A DNA stretch of 64,000 nucleotides, from assembly GCF_043290135.1 (NCBI RefSeq), contig NW_027464589.1:3601001-3665000 (forward strand), given 5' to 3'. The DNA comes from Rhipicephalus microplus. Lineage: Eukaryota; Arthropoda; Arachnida; Ixodida; Ixodidae. Positions within the stretch are counted from its first letter, which is position 1; the number at the start of each line of letters is the position of its first letter. The notes under the pieces were generated by a model. That model worked only from the letters and a program-made list of their open reading frames with translations. It was not told the origin of the DNA and did not search any database. The position numbers were made by a program, and so were the translations under genes. Shown one piece after another: positions 55,930 through 64,000 of the stretch.

Positions 55930-56436
55930 TTAAACAGCTTGCGTAAGCAATAGCGTGTCTATTTGCTCCGCTATCATCTCATTACGGCACGGCCGTTCAC
56001 ATAACACCGACACAAGGCAGCAAGATCTCGGCAGGAGCATCACATCATCGGCTACACGTAAACGTTTTGTTCGTTCTTCAGTGGTGGCGTCGACGTAAAG
56101 ATGGGCGGAAAAGGTGACGATGCCTTCTGGAATGTTGATGACAGCACCGTAATCTCGCGGAAAATCCATACTCAAAATCATCTCCTTACAAAAGTCCGAT
56201 AAAGTGACAAAAGTTGCGACAAACCTCGAATAGCCGATTACGAGCCGAGTGGGGCATTTACAGGTTGCCGTCATTAGCTGTCCACCAGCACTCCTTGTGC
56301 TCGGCCCACTCCACGGCGTCTTGACCTTCTTAAGGTGGTTGGTGAGCTCTCGTCTCCTAATAGAGAAGTCAGCACCAGTGTCAACCAGCACTGTTACGAA
56401 GTGTCCGTCTATAATAATGCTAAGTTCGGCACGCAC
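55930..56436 (-). pseudogene. Gypsy aspartic protease
   Basis: The open frame of 168 codons contains VTVLVDTGADFSI, the active-site region, and MILSMDFP, a variant of the usual ILGxDFL. It matures the polyprotein in live elements. It is followed by a short linker and the reverse transcriptase in another frame. On its own it looks complete, but the flanking breaks make it non-functional in practice. Confidence 0.75.
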
Positions 56437-56630
56437 AAATTCATCGCATTAGTGCTCGTGGTTGTCGTCGTCTTCGTCATCACCGTCGTCACGTCGTCTT
56501 TGTGTAAAGGCAAGGGGATCTTTTCGGTGCCTTGGCAATTGGGATCCTTGCCCCCGGAGGTCGCGGCAGTTAAGTTTTCTGGCACGGGCTTGGGGAGTGG
56601 TTTCTGACGGCGTCAGCGTAGCATTGGCGA

Positions 56631-57850
56631 TTAGGAGAAGTGTAACCTCGTGCAGGTGAGGAAAACCGCCAGCGACGACTTGGAAGACGCTTGGTTCGTC
56701 GGCAGGTAATCAGCACCATAGCCGCGATGGTCTTGAAAATAAAATGAAGCGGGACGAGAAAAGTTTCCAAACCGGGCTTCTCGATCATGGCAGTAGCGCG
56801 AAATGCGGCCTGGTTCGCCACAGTTGAAACAAATAGGTCGATGGTCGGCAGTGCGCCACAAGTCGGTCCTGTGCACTGGTGGTCGCCGCACAAGTTTCCG
56901 CTGCCCCCAAGGCAAGGTAACAGGCCCTGGCTGAAAGGGTGTTTCTTGTGGGGCAGGTGGATGATGGCGGGTGGCATCAGCATACGCCAATGAACGTGGT
57001 TCAGGTGGTGGCGCCGATGATGGAAAGGCTTGCCGTAGTTCTTGGCGCGCGATTTCTACAACAGAAGCAACTGGAGGCCCAGTATACGGAAGGCCGAGGG
57101 CCCACAGCTCTTCCCGAAGGATTTGCCTAATCATTTGCCGTAAAGAACTTTCGGAAACGGCAGCGTTTTGAGCGGTGGCACCAACAGGCGTTTCGTCGGG
57201 CAGGCGGTCAAAGTGCCGGCATCGTTGCCGGAGCACCCGCTCAATGACAGTCGCCTCTTTGATAAATTCATCCACTGTTGTTGGCGGATTTCGTACAAGG
57301 CCAGCGAAAAGCGGTTCTTTAATTCCCCACATAAGGTGACGAACTTTCCTCGCCTCGGGCGTGTCAGGGTTAGCGTGGCGAATTAGACGGGCCATATCCT
57401 CAGTGAACACGGCGACGCTTTTATTCGGCTTTTGCACCGCGGCTTCAATCATCTGATGTGCAAGATCCCGTCGGTCCGCACTAAGAGACTTCTCGAGAAG
57501 CTTTTGGCGAAAATCGTCCCAGGTTTGGAAAGTAGGCTCCCTCTTCTTGTACCATGTGCGAGCTCTATTTTCCATTGCAAAATAGACATGGCTAAGTTAC
57601 TCTTGCACGCTCCAACAATTCACCAAAGCGGTCCGCTCGAACTGGTCGAGCCAGTTCTCGACGTCATCATACGGTTCTCCACGGAAGACTTCCGGAACAC
57701 GACGAGTCAAATAGTTACCTGGTAAGGATGAGTCATCTGGGCCAGAGGAAGATTCGCAGACGTTGAAGGGGGCGCCATGTTGGTAAGAGGAGATGCATTC
57801 AAGAGTGCTGCACTTAGGCCTAGTAGGCACCGGCTGCATCGGTGTACTGG
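56631..57850 (-). pseudogene. Gypsy gag with zinc knuckle
   Basis: Gag begins near 57850, with YLTRRVPEVFRGEPYDDVEN at about 57715-57656. It loses frame near 57597 and continues open at 57575-56631. Capsid signatures include RARTWYKKREPTFQTWDDF and VRNPPTTVDEFIKEATVIE. A CCHC knuckle, CFNCGEPGRISRYC, follows near 56825. The protein forms the particle and binds element RNA. It is close in sequence to the fragment at 1-470. Confidence 0.8.
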
Positions 57851-57952
57851 AGCCGTAACAAGATGTAGAGGCTCCAGACTGGAGGTACAATTTCGAACAA
57901 CGCTTTCCTGCATCAGGTTGCAGGCCCCGGCTGCTCCACCAGTGTCGCGACG

Positions 57953-58009
57953 TGAAGACAGAGGTCGTGTTTGAAGACGCTGAGAAAGCAGCAGCGGGTC
58001 GGTCTTTTT
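57953..58009 (-). repeat. Remnant of 5' LTR of Gypsy element 3
   Basis: The 57 bp beginning TGTCGCGACGTGAAGACA on the + strand correspond to the inner end of the LTR. The next - strand bases toward gag read CTGGTGGAGCAGCC, whose TGGTGGAG is a candidate primer-binding start. Confidence 0.75.
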
Positions 58010-58245
58010 GATGATGATGATGATCCTTGATACTCTGGCGCACACCCACAAAGGGGGATCGGCACAGAACCGGGCGGCAGGATCTTAACTAAAAGGCTTA
58101 TGGTTTTTCAAACACAACGTAATTTTGAGCTGAAAAAAATATATAGAAAGAAAAGCCAACAATCGAAAAGGAGTATATCTGAGCAGGGATCGATGACGGC
58201 GATCATCAGATGCGATTTCAGACCGAGGTAAAGGTGGGTCCAAAA

Positions 58246-58248
<3 letters not shown>
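58010..58248. other. (GAT)n-tailed sequence of unknown family
   Basis: GATGATGATGATGATCC abuts the broken LTR, then comes CTTGATACTCTGGCGCACACC and AT-rich sequence. A simple-repeat tail at a junction suggests a LINE/SINE insertion that removed the LTR end. Confidence 0.4.

Positions 58249-58299
<51 letters not shown>
58249..58299. repeat. (TA)n microsatellite, target of Gypsy element 4
   Basis: About 25 TA units end directly at the LTR; more TA follows the other LTR at 63546-63559. Confidence 0.95.
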
Positions 58300-58303
<4 letters not shown>

Positions 58304-58458
58304 ATGGCGTTTATTAGCCGGCACACAGCGAGTCTACACAATGGCGACAGTAACGGCCAAAACACGGGGTCTCCGCGCGAGCGGCGTTCTCTTTGGGCAG
58401 ACCCACTAGAAAGCACATAAGAGTTCGACCCACTTCAGTGTTCGGCGGCTTCTGTACA
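58300..58458 (-). repeat. 3' LTR of Gypsy element 4, 159 bp
   Basis: On the + strand it begins TGTTATGGCG and ends TTCTGTACA. It is nearly identical to 63387-63545; the only difference I see is G/A near 58343. Confidence 0.93.
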
Positions 58459-58494
58459 ATTACCCCGGGGTCGAAGAGGGAGCCGCCTGGCGAC

Positions 58495-61221
58495 CTAACA
58501 GCTTGTCACTACGAGCGGGTCATTGTAAGCCTTCAGACGCTTCACGTTGATTATGTCGCGCCCGCGGCGGCGCATGTCCGAAGATTGTTCAATTGGCTCG
58601 ATAAGATAGTTGACCGGAGATGTGCGCTCGATCACACGGTAGGGACCTTCATATTTCGGGAGTAGTTTGGAAGAAAGGCCAGCTACAGAGGTCGGGATTG
58701 AGAGCCATACAAGGGAACCAGGAAGGAAGGTGGGCTCAGAAGTGGCGGAGCCATCACGAATACTCTTCTGCCGCTCTTGCTCATGCGTCGTAAAAGTCTT
58801 GGCAAGCTCGCGACACTCTTCAGCAAGCCTGGCGGTCTCGGAAATAGGTGTACACTCAGATGGATCCGGCGTGTACGGGAGTATCGTGTCGATAGTGTGT
58901 GACGGGTGCCTTCCGTACAGCAAAAAGAAAGGTGAAAAACCAGTCGTGCTCTGAGGGGCGGTGTTGTAGGCGTAAGTGACGAAGGGCAGTATGGTATCCC
59001 AATTCGTGTGGTCGGCGGCGACGTACATCGACAGCATGTCGCCGAGGGTGCGGTTAAAGCGTTCGGTCAGACCATTCGTCTGCGGGTGGTAAGCAGTAGT
59101 TTTGCGGTGGACAGAATGGCACTCAGTGAGAATGGCATCGACGACTTCTGACAAGAAGACACGGCCTCGATCGCTGAGAAGCTCCTGGGGTGGACCGTGG
59201 CGCAATATAAATCGATGTAGTAGGAAGGACGCAACATCACGCGCAGTAGCCGCAGGGAGAGCGGCGGTTTCGGCGTATCGCGTTAAATGATCTACGGCGA
59301 CGATGCCCCAGCGGTCGCCAGTGGACGTCAGAGGAAGTGGTCCGTACAAATCGATACCTATGCGTGCAAACGGACGGTCAGGGCAAGGTAACGGTTGCAG
59401 ACCGGCTGGTGACATGTGTGCGGACGGTTTGCGGCGTTGGCAAGCGAGACAGGAGCGAACGAACTGCTGGACGTAGCGGTACATCCCGCGCCAGAAGTAG
59501 CGTTGTCTAATGCGATGGTAGGTTTTGAATACCCCAGAGTGCGCGCTCTGTGGATCAGAATGGAAGGATTCACATATCTCCGACCGCAGACTGCGGGGTA
59601 TCACGAGTAGCCACTGCCGGCCATCGGCGTCGTAATTGCGTCGGTGTAGGAGGCCGTCACGAATGGCGAAATGGTGAGCTCGACGACGCAAGGCACGCGT
59701 GGATGGCGTTGCGGACGGATCAGAGAGCAAGTCGATCAGTTGGGCGATCCAATTATCCTTTCGCTGTTCGGTAGCGATGATGTCAACATCAATGGCAGAA
59801 ACAACAACCGAGGATACTGAGCAGAGCACGTTAGCTTCAGGCAGAGGGGAGCGCGAGAGGGCGTCGGCGTCAGCATGCTGGCGTCCGTTGCGGTAGAGGA
59901 CGCGGATGTCGTAGTCTTGTAAGCGAAGAGCCCAACGGGCGAGGCGGCCTGAGGGATCCTTCAATGATGACAGCCAGCATAGTGCATGATGGTCAGTGAC
60001 GACATCGAATGGGCGACCATACAAATAAGGTCGAAACTTTGTAAGAGCCCAGACGATCGCCAGGCACTCTTTTTCCGTGACGGTGTAGTTTGTCTCGGCT
60101 CTTGTGAGCGTACGGCTTGCATATGCCACAACATAATCAGGGAACCCGGGTTTGCGCTGCGCCAGGACAGCGCCGAGGCCTACACCACTGGCGTCCGTGT
60201 GCACTTCTGTTGGGGCCGTAGGGTCATAGTGGCGGAGAATGGGAGGAGACGTCAACAAGTGGCGGAGCTTCAAGAACGCGTTGTCGCACTCTGACGACCA
60301 CGAATTGAGGGGCCCGTTACTTCCGAGGAGCTTCGTCAGCGGTGATATAATCGTGGCGAAGTTTCGTATAAAGCGTCGGAAGTATGAGCACAGGCCCACG
60401 AAACTACGCAGTTCTTTGACGAACGCAGGTTTTGGGAATTCGGCCACGGCCCGAAGCTTGGCTGGGTCAGGAAGAGTGCCATCCTTGGACACTACGTACC
60501 CTAGGATCGTGAGTTGGCGTGCTGCAAAGCGGCACTTCTTCAGATTTAGTTGCAAGCCGGCATTGCTCACACGTGCGAAAACTTCTTTTAGACGTTGGAG
60601 ATGGGTGGAGAAATCTGGAGCGAAGACAACAACGTCATCGAGGTAACACAAGCACGTGTGCCATTTCAAGTTGCGCAGTACGGTGTTCATCATGCGCTCA
60701 AATGTCGCAGGTGCATTACACAGACCAAATGGCATGACGTTGAATTCGTACAAGCCGTCGGGTGTGATGAAGGCAGTCTTCGGTCGAGCGTCATCAGCCA
60801 GGGGTACTTGCCAGTACCCCGAGCGCAGATCGAGAGAAGAAAAAAATTGGGCTCCGTGAAGGCTGTCAATTGCGTCGTCGATGCGCGGCAGTGGGTAGAC
60901 ATCCTTGCGAGTGATCTTATTGAGCCGTCTGTAGTCCACACAGAACCGCACAGAACCATCTTTCTTCGCAACAAGAACAACAGGAGACGCCCATGGACTG
61001 TCCGAGGGCCGAATGACGTCGCGTCGGAGCATATCGTCAACCTGCTCGTTAATTTGCCGGCGTTCAGCAGGCGACACGCGGTATGGACGTTGCCGTAATG
61101 GTGGATGGGCACCAGTGTCAATACGATGCGTAACAGTGGACGCGCGACCGAGAGAACTTCGCCCGACATCGAAAGAAGAACGGTATTCTTGCAACAGGTC
61201 TAGAAGCTGGGAACGCTGCAC
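58495..61221 (-). CDS. Gypsy pol: reverse transcriptase, RNase H, integrase
   Basis: This 908-residue frame is uninterrupted. Reverse transcriptase: [20 protein letters not shown] near residues 75-95, [25 protein letters not shown] and the catalytic YLDD at 193-196. RNase H: TDAS at 342-345, [11 protein letters not shown] and [10 protein letters not shown]. Integrase: zinc-binding His residues near 554-561 with CLAC at 591-594, and catalytic D624, D684 and E720. The C-terminal [14 protein letters not shown] segment is present, and no chromodomain is seen. It copies element RNA and inserts the cDNA. The protease part is separated by two frame changes between 61500 and 61230, where open stretches in other frames carry pol-like sequence ([17 protein letters not shown]). 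Confidence 0.95.
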   Translation of the reverse strand: MQRSQLLDLLQEYRSSFDVGRSSLGRASTVTHRIDTGAHPPLRQRPYRVSPAERRQINEQVDDMLRRDVIRPSDSPWASPVVLVAKKDGSVRFCVDYRRLNKITRKDVYPLPRIDDAIDSLHGAQFFSSLDLRSGYWQVPLADDARPKTAFITPDGLYEFNVMPFGLCNAPATFERMMNTVLRNLKWHTCLCYLDDVVVFAPDFSTHLQRLKEVFARVSNAGLQLNLKKCRFAARQLTILGYVVSKDGTLPDPAKLRAVAEFPKPAFVKELRSFVGLCSYFRRFIRNFATIISPLTKLLGSNGPLNSWSSECDNAFLKLRHLLTSPPILRHYDPTAPTEVHTDASGVGLGAVLAQRKPGFPDYVVAYASRTLTRAETNYTVTEKECLAIVWALTKFRPYLYGRPFDVVTDHHALCWLSSLKDPSGRLARWALRLQDYDIRVLYRNGRQHADADALSRSPLPEANVLCSVSSVVVSAIDVDIIATEQRKDNWIAQLIDLLSDPSATPSTRALRRRAHHFAIRDGLLHRRNYDADGRQWLLVIPRSLRSEICESFHSDPQSAHSGVFKTYHRIRQRYFWRGMYRYVQQFVRSCLACQRRKPSAHMSPAGLQPLPCPDRPFARIGIDLYGPLPLTSTGDRWGIVAVDHLTRYAETAALPAATARDVASFLLHRFILRHGPPQELLSDRGRVFLSEVVDAILTECHSVHRKTTAYHPQTNGLTERFNRTLGDMLSMYVAADHTNWDTILPFVTYAYNTAPQSTTGFSPFFLLYGRHPSHTIDTILPYTPDPSECTPISETARLAEECRELAKTFTTHEQERQKSIRDGSATSEPTFLPGSLVWLSIPTSVAGLSSKLLPKYEGPYRVIERTSPVNYLIEPIEQSSDMRRRGRDIINVKRLKAYNDPLVVTSC

Positions 61222-61467
61222 TGACGTAAGGTTGTCATCAATGAATGGGCCAAATACATCAGGAGATGATGGGTCAGAAGTAGAAACAGCACTGATGGTA
61301 CGTGAATCGGGACAACGCGAGTCTTCGGGTACGTCCAGGACGTGCGTCGTCGACTGCTTCCACTCTGCCGAGACATTCCCCTTGAACCAAGGTAACAGTG
61401 TACGGGGATGGGTTGGTCACAAAAATAGCGGCGTTGCCTTGGGTGATTTGCACGGTCGCGAAAGGTA

Positions 61468-61959
61468 CTAGCAACCTTTCCTCCTGGAAGCACGGTAGGA
61501 TGGCGAAACAAGTGCAATTGTGTCGGAGAGACCGGTGCAGTAGACCGATACGCCCATCGTCGAGCTTGGAGGCACTATAGTATCGTCTTTCACAAGAATC
61601 TTGTTCAGTGTCGAGGGACCGTCTTCTGGCGTCAACTGCGAGAAGGGCGAGAGTTCAATTTCGGCGGCGGCACAATGAATGACGGCGTCGTTGCGGGAGA
61701 GAAAATCCCATCCCAAGATGACGTCATGAGAGCATGCAGGAATGATGATGAATTGGGCGACATACAGAACGTCCTGAACGACAACGCGAGCTGTGCAGCC
61801 TGCTGTAGGATTAATACGATGTGAGCTAGCGGTACGAAGGGACAGTCCAGAAATCGGCGTCGTCACTTTTCGAAGCAAGCGGCAAAGGTTTTCGCTCATA
61901 ACTGATACCGCAGCTCCAGTGTCAATAAGAGCAGATGCATGAACACCGTCCACAAGCAC
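61468..61959 (-). CDS. Gypsy aspartic protease
   Basis: The open frame includes ASALIDTGAAVSVMS, the retropepsin active-site motif, and DVILGWDFLSRNDAVI. It lies in another frame than gag and in the same frame as the pol ORF at 61221. The ATG at 61959 may not be a true start: the domain is usually made by frameshifting from gag, and reading can begin upstream. The end near 61468 is where the frame slips, so the piece is a segment of pol rather than a separate gene. Confidence 0.8.
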   Translation of the reverse strand: MLVDGVHASALIDTGAAVSVMSENLCRLLRKVTTPISGLSLRTASSHRINPTAGCTARVVVQDVLYVAQFIIIPACSHDVILGWDFLSRNDAVIHCAAAEIELSPFSQLTPEDGPSTLNKILVKDDTIVPPSSTMGVSVYCTGLSDTIALVSPSYRASRRKGC

Positions 61960-62039
61960 GTCAATGACATTAGATGGGCGGCTCTGAGGGCTTTCACAAT
62001 GCGATAGCGTCGCAGTCCTTGCCTCTGGGACTGCGACGA

Positions 62040-63317
62040 CTAGTTTTCCCGCTCATGAGCAGAAGAACTTGGCCGCATGGGGGACAGAGACCGACGTCGT
62101 GGAGACGGCGACCTTCGAGCAGACGGACCTGGGCGAGACGACAGTGGCACAGACGGCAGTTCCTCGTTATACGAACGGCTAAGGTGGCCAGTAACAGGAG
62201 AAGTGGGAGCCGGCTGTAGTCGAGAGCAATAACGGGCTACGTGACCGGCGTAACCGCAAGCAAAGCAGATGGGCCGGTTGTCGGGTGTGCGCCATCGGTT
62301 TGCCGGGGTGGGTCTCGCCCGGAACGGTGTCTGGAAAGGCTGCATGGTGGGCTGAAAATGAGGCTGAGGGGTTGCGCCAACATATGCAGCCGGCATACCC
62401 GCTGCAAAGGACGGAGGTCGTGCGGCAGCTTCGGCGTAAGTCACTGGTGCAGGCGCTTGAACGACTGGAGGCGGCCTTGCGACCACTTGGGCGTAACTTG
62501 GGGGTGCAGGGGCCGGAAGTTGTTGTGGGTGGTACGCAGGCATGACCTCCGCTATTTCCTGCTCAATCGCTCGGCGGATGGGTGTAAGAATGGTAGTGGC
62601 CGATTGTTGAGCAGCCGGTGGGTGGGCAAAGGGCAGGAGAGAGAACTGCCGCGCGATTTCCTCACGTATGAAGGACTTGAGATCTGCCAGCAGTGCCACC
62701 TGATCACAGCTCGCTTCCAAGCCTGCAAGCCCTGCATCTCGTGGTGTGGAGCGACGGGTGATCGAACGCTGCCGGCGGAGCTCCTCGTAGCTCTGGCACA
62801 GCGTGATGACCTCAGCTACTGTGCCTGGGTTTTTGGCAAGCAGCATCGTGAAGGCATCATCGTCAATGCCCTTCATGACGTTCCGGATCTTGTCTGATTC
62901 GGACATGCTGTCGTTCGACTTCTTGCACAAGTCCAGGACATCTTCAATGTAACTGGTGAATGACTCACCGGCCTGCTGAGCGCGTTCGCGTAAGCGCTGC
63001 TCGGCTTGCAGCTTGCGAACGGCAGGGCGGCCAAAAACGTTGGTGATAGCAGTCTTGAAACCGGACCAGGTTGCAAACTCGGACGCGTGGTTGGTGTACC
63101 ACAAACTTGCAACGCCCGCAAGGTAGAACACCAAGTTTGTCAACTTGCCGTCCTCGTCCCATTTGTTGGGGACGCTCACGCGCTCGTAAATGGCGAGCCA
63201 GTCCTCCACGTCAGTGCCATCGGCGCCCGTGAAGATGGGTGGATCGCGGATCCTGGGGACACCGGGACATGGGGGTGGCATGGGAGGAGGCGTTTGCTGA
63301 GAGGCGTCGTGGGACAT
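62040..63317 (-). CDS. Gypsy gag polyprotein
   Basis: I choose the ATG at 63317 (MSHDASQQTPPPMPPP). The open frame upstream runs into the LTR, and gag homology starts at PPIFTGADGTDVEDWL. The 425-residue protein has the capsid region to about residue 190 (LWYTNHASEFATWSGFK, FTSYIEDVLDLCKK). A long Pro/Ala-rich linker follows, then a CCHC knuckle CFACGYAGHVARYC near 62245-62204 and a basic Ser/Arg/Pro-rich tail. It would build the particle and bind RNA. The ATG at 63356 is a possible alternative start. Confidence 0.85.
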   Translation of the reverse strand: MSHDASQQTPPPMPPPCPGVPRIRDPPIFTGADGTDVEDWLAIYERVSVPNKWDEDGKLTNLVFYLAGVASLWYTNHASEFATWSGFKTAITNVFGRPAVRKLQAEQRLRERAQQAGESFTSYIEDVLDLCKKSNDSMSESDKIRNVMKGIDDDAFTMLLAKNPGTVAEVITLCQSYEELRRQRSITRRSTPRDAGLAGLEASCDQVALLADLKSFIREEIARQFSLLPFAHPPAAQQSATTILTPIRRAIEQEIAEVMPAYHPQQLPAPAPPSYAQVVARPPPVVQAPAPVTYAEAAARPPSFAAGMPAAYVGATPQPHFQPTMQPFQTPFRARPTPANRWRTPDNRPICFACGYAGHVARYCSRLQPAPTSPVTGHLSRSYNEELPSVPLSSRPGPSARRSPSPRRRSLSPMRPSSSAHEREN

Positions 63318-63386
63318 GGTAGATTGCAGCGTACGTGAGCGTAGTTCCAAGGGCATTGAAGGGGATCGTAGCACTCTCCACCAATT

Positions 63387-63545
63387 TGTTATGGCGTTTA
63401 TTAGCCGGCACACAGCGAGTCTACACAATGACGACAGTAACGGCCAAAACACGGGGTCTCCGCGCGAGCGGCGTTCTCTTTGGGCAGACCCACTAGAAAG
63501 CACATAAGAGTTCGACCCACTTCAGTGTTCGGCGGCTTCTGTACA
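63387..63545 (-). repeat. 5' LTR of Gypsy element 4, 159 bp
   Basis: This is the pair of 58300-58458. On the - strand the LTR is followed by AAT and then TGGTGGAGAGTGCTACG (63383-63367), the candidate primer-binding site. Confidence 0.93.
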
Positions 63546-64000
63546 ATATATATATATATGTAGGCAGGCATGGTGGTTGAGTGGCATATATTCCAGTAGG
63601 TCCTCCGTGAGCGGTCACAACTTGGTTTATTTCGACGTTTCGGCCTAGAGTCTGGCCTTCATCAGGATTAAAGTTACAGTTTGTTGGTGCTCAGCTTTAT
63701 ACAATCTCAAATCAGAGGGCAAGGAAAGAGGAAAAAAGACAGAAATGAAAAAAAGAAAAGGAAAAAGAAGAAAAAGAGAATAAGAAGAGAAAAATAATAT
63801 ACGGTGGACTCCCCTTGGGCGCCCCCCTTCCACTCTTTCCTCCACTCTTCCCTCCACCTCCCCCTTCATCTCTCTCCCCTTTCTCTCCTTCACCTTTCTG
63901 ATGTCAGCGGTCTGTGTATGTTTCCTTTCACTAACGCATTCCTCCCGGCCAGACGGCGCTTCCTGGCACTGGCGGTAAGGTGTGGGGCAAAAAATAGCTT
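63546..64000 (-). mobile_element. Penelope-like element 3' end
   Basis: On the - strand this runs from the window edge through a pyrimidine/purine-rich stretch (63720-63890) to a hammerhead-type core and a tail GCCTGCCTACATATATA near 63546. The arrangement, with a ribozyme-bearing end, is known from Penelope-like elements. The coding region would lie beyond 64000. Confidence 0.6.
63633..63665 (-). ncRNA. Hammerhead ribozyme core
   Basis: The - strand reads CTGATGA (63665-63659), a GGCC/GGCC stem II with an 8-base loop (63657-63642), GAAA (63641-63638) and CGTC, so cleavage would fall after the C at 63634. All core bases are present. Stem III is only ACGT, too short for a monomer but able to pair between two RNAs. 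Stem I next to the core pairs imperfectly (AATC against GAAAT). Confidence 0.65.

Larger units (their letters stand above)
52783..58009 (-). mobile_element. Ty3/Gypsy element 3, decayed
   Basis: A - strand Gypsy element with 3' LTR (52783-52963), integrase, RNase H, reverse transcriptase, protease, gag and a truncated 5' LTR (57953-58009). It belongs to the family of element 1. The coding region has several frameshifts, densest in the reverse transcriptase. The outer part of the 5' LTR is missing and replaced by a (GAT)n sequence. Confidence 0.88.
58300..63545 (-). mobile_element. Ty3/Gypsy element 4, complete with both LTRs
   Basis: Two 159-bp LTRs enclose gag, protease and pol on the - strand. 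The LTRs differ at only one position that I could see, so the insertion is recent. A different family from elements 1 and 3: gag, LTR and pol differ. Two frame changes between protease and reverse transcriptase (about 61500-61230) may have silenced it, unless they are assembly errors. Confidence 0.95.

Noticed and set aside
58085..58416. Open frames with repeating IYIYIY
   Set aside because: They come from the (TA)n tract and LTR, not a membrane protein.
60595..61098. 167-codon + strand open frame
   Set aside because: It is antisense to the intact reverse transcriptase of Gypsy element 4.
62241..62897. 218-codon + strand open frame
   Set aside because: It lies antisense to the gag of Gypsy element 4 and shows no domain.

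Overview
The window is eukaryotic nuclear DNA, most probably from a tick or close chelicerate. This rests on the dense mix of CR1-like and I-like LINEs, Penelope-like elements (PLEs), Ty3/Gypsy elements and short tails that I associate with tick genomes; no database search was possible. There are no operons, rRNA genes, convincing tRNA genes or CRISPR arrays. Almost every long reading frame belongs to a transposable element.

The exception is a host gene on the + strand. Exon A (12855-13117) and exon B (42203-42503) have good splice sites and compatible phases, and together encode the end of one CUB domain and all of a second. They are separated by a 29,085-nt intron (13118-42202). The second CUB domain is itself split by this intron, so much of the window is the inside of one transposon-filled intron.

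Layout. 1-2868: + strand Gypsy with internal deletion and a probable 3' LTR. 2895-6239: - strand Gypsy without integrase or LTRs. 6632-11027: decayed - strand CR1-like LINE, itself hit by a 74-bp insertion. 11028-12854: intergenic or intronic sequence with a simple-repeat family and a 29-bp retro-insertion. 12855-13117: exon A. 13118-18300: sparse sequence with LINE scraps. 18300-20240: decayed + strand LINE. 21060-22955: two satellite blocks with a (GATA)n array. 24284-28915: short-LTR element whose 5' LTR is split by a nearly complete PLE. 29000-30490: PLE remnants. 30725-33660: I-like LINE interrupted by a PLE fragment. 35024-39637: nearly intact CR1-like LINE. 39638-40270: PLE end. 40740-42130: CR1 fragment beside exon B. 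42203-42503: exon B. 45824-50386: nearly intact + strand LINE. 51144-52705: inverted-repeat element. 52783-58009: Gypsy of the same family as the first. 58300-63545: near-intact Gypsy of another family, with 159-bp LTRs, inserted in a (TA)n tract. 63546-64000: PLE 3' end with a hammerhead ribozyme core.

The most unusual system is the LINE at 35024-39637. Its ORF1 carries an exact 2A-type motif (DVEQNPGP). ORF1 and ORF2 share one reading frame interrupted by a single UGA. Its 5' region is built from tandem 273-bp units, each with two TGACGTCA sites and a length that keeps the frame open. Two other LINE ORF1s in the window carry decayed versions of the same 2A motif. Three LINEs of at least two kinds have tandem 5' units of different length and sequence.
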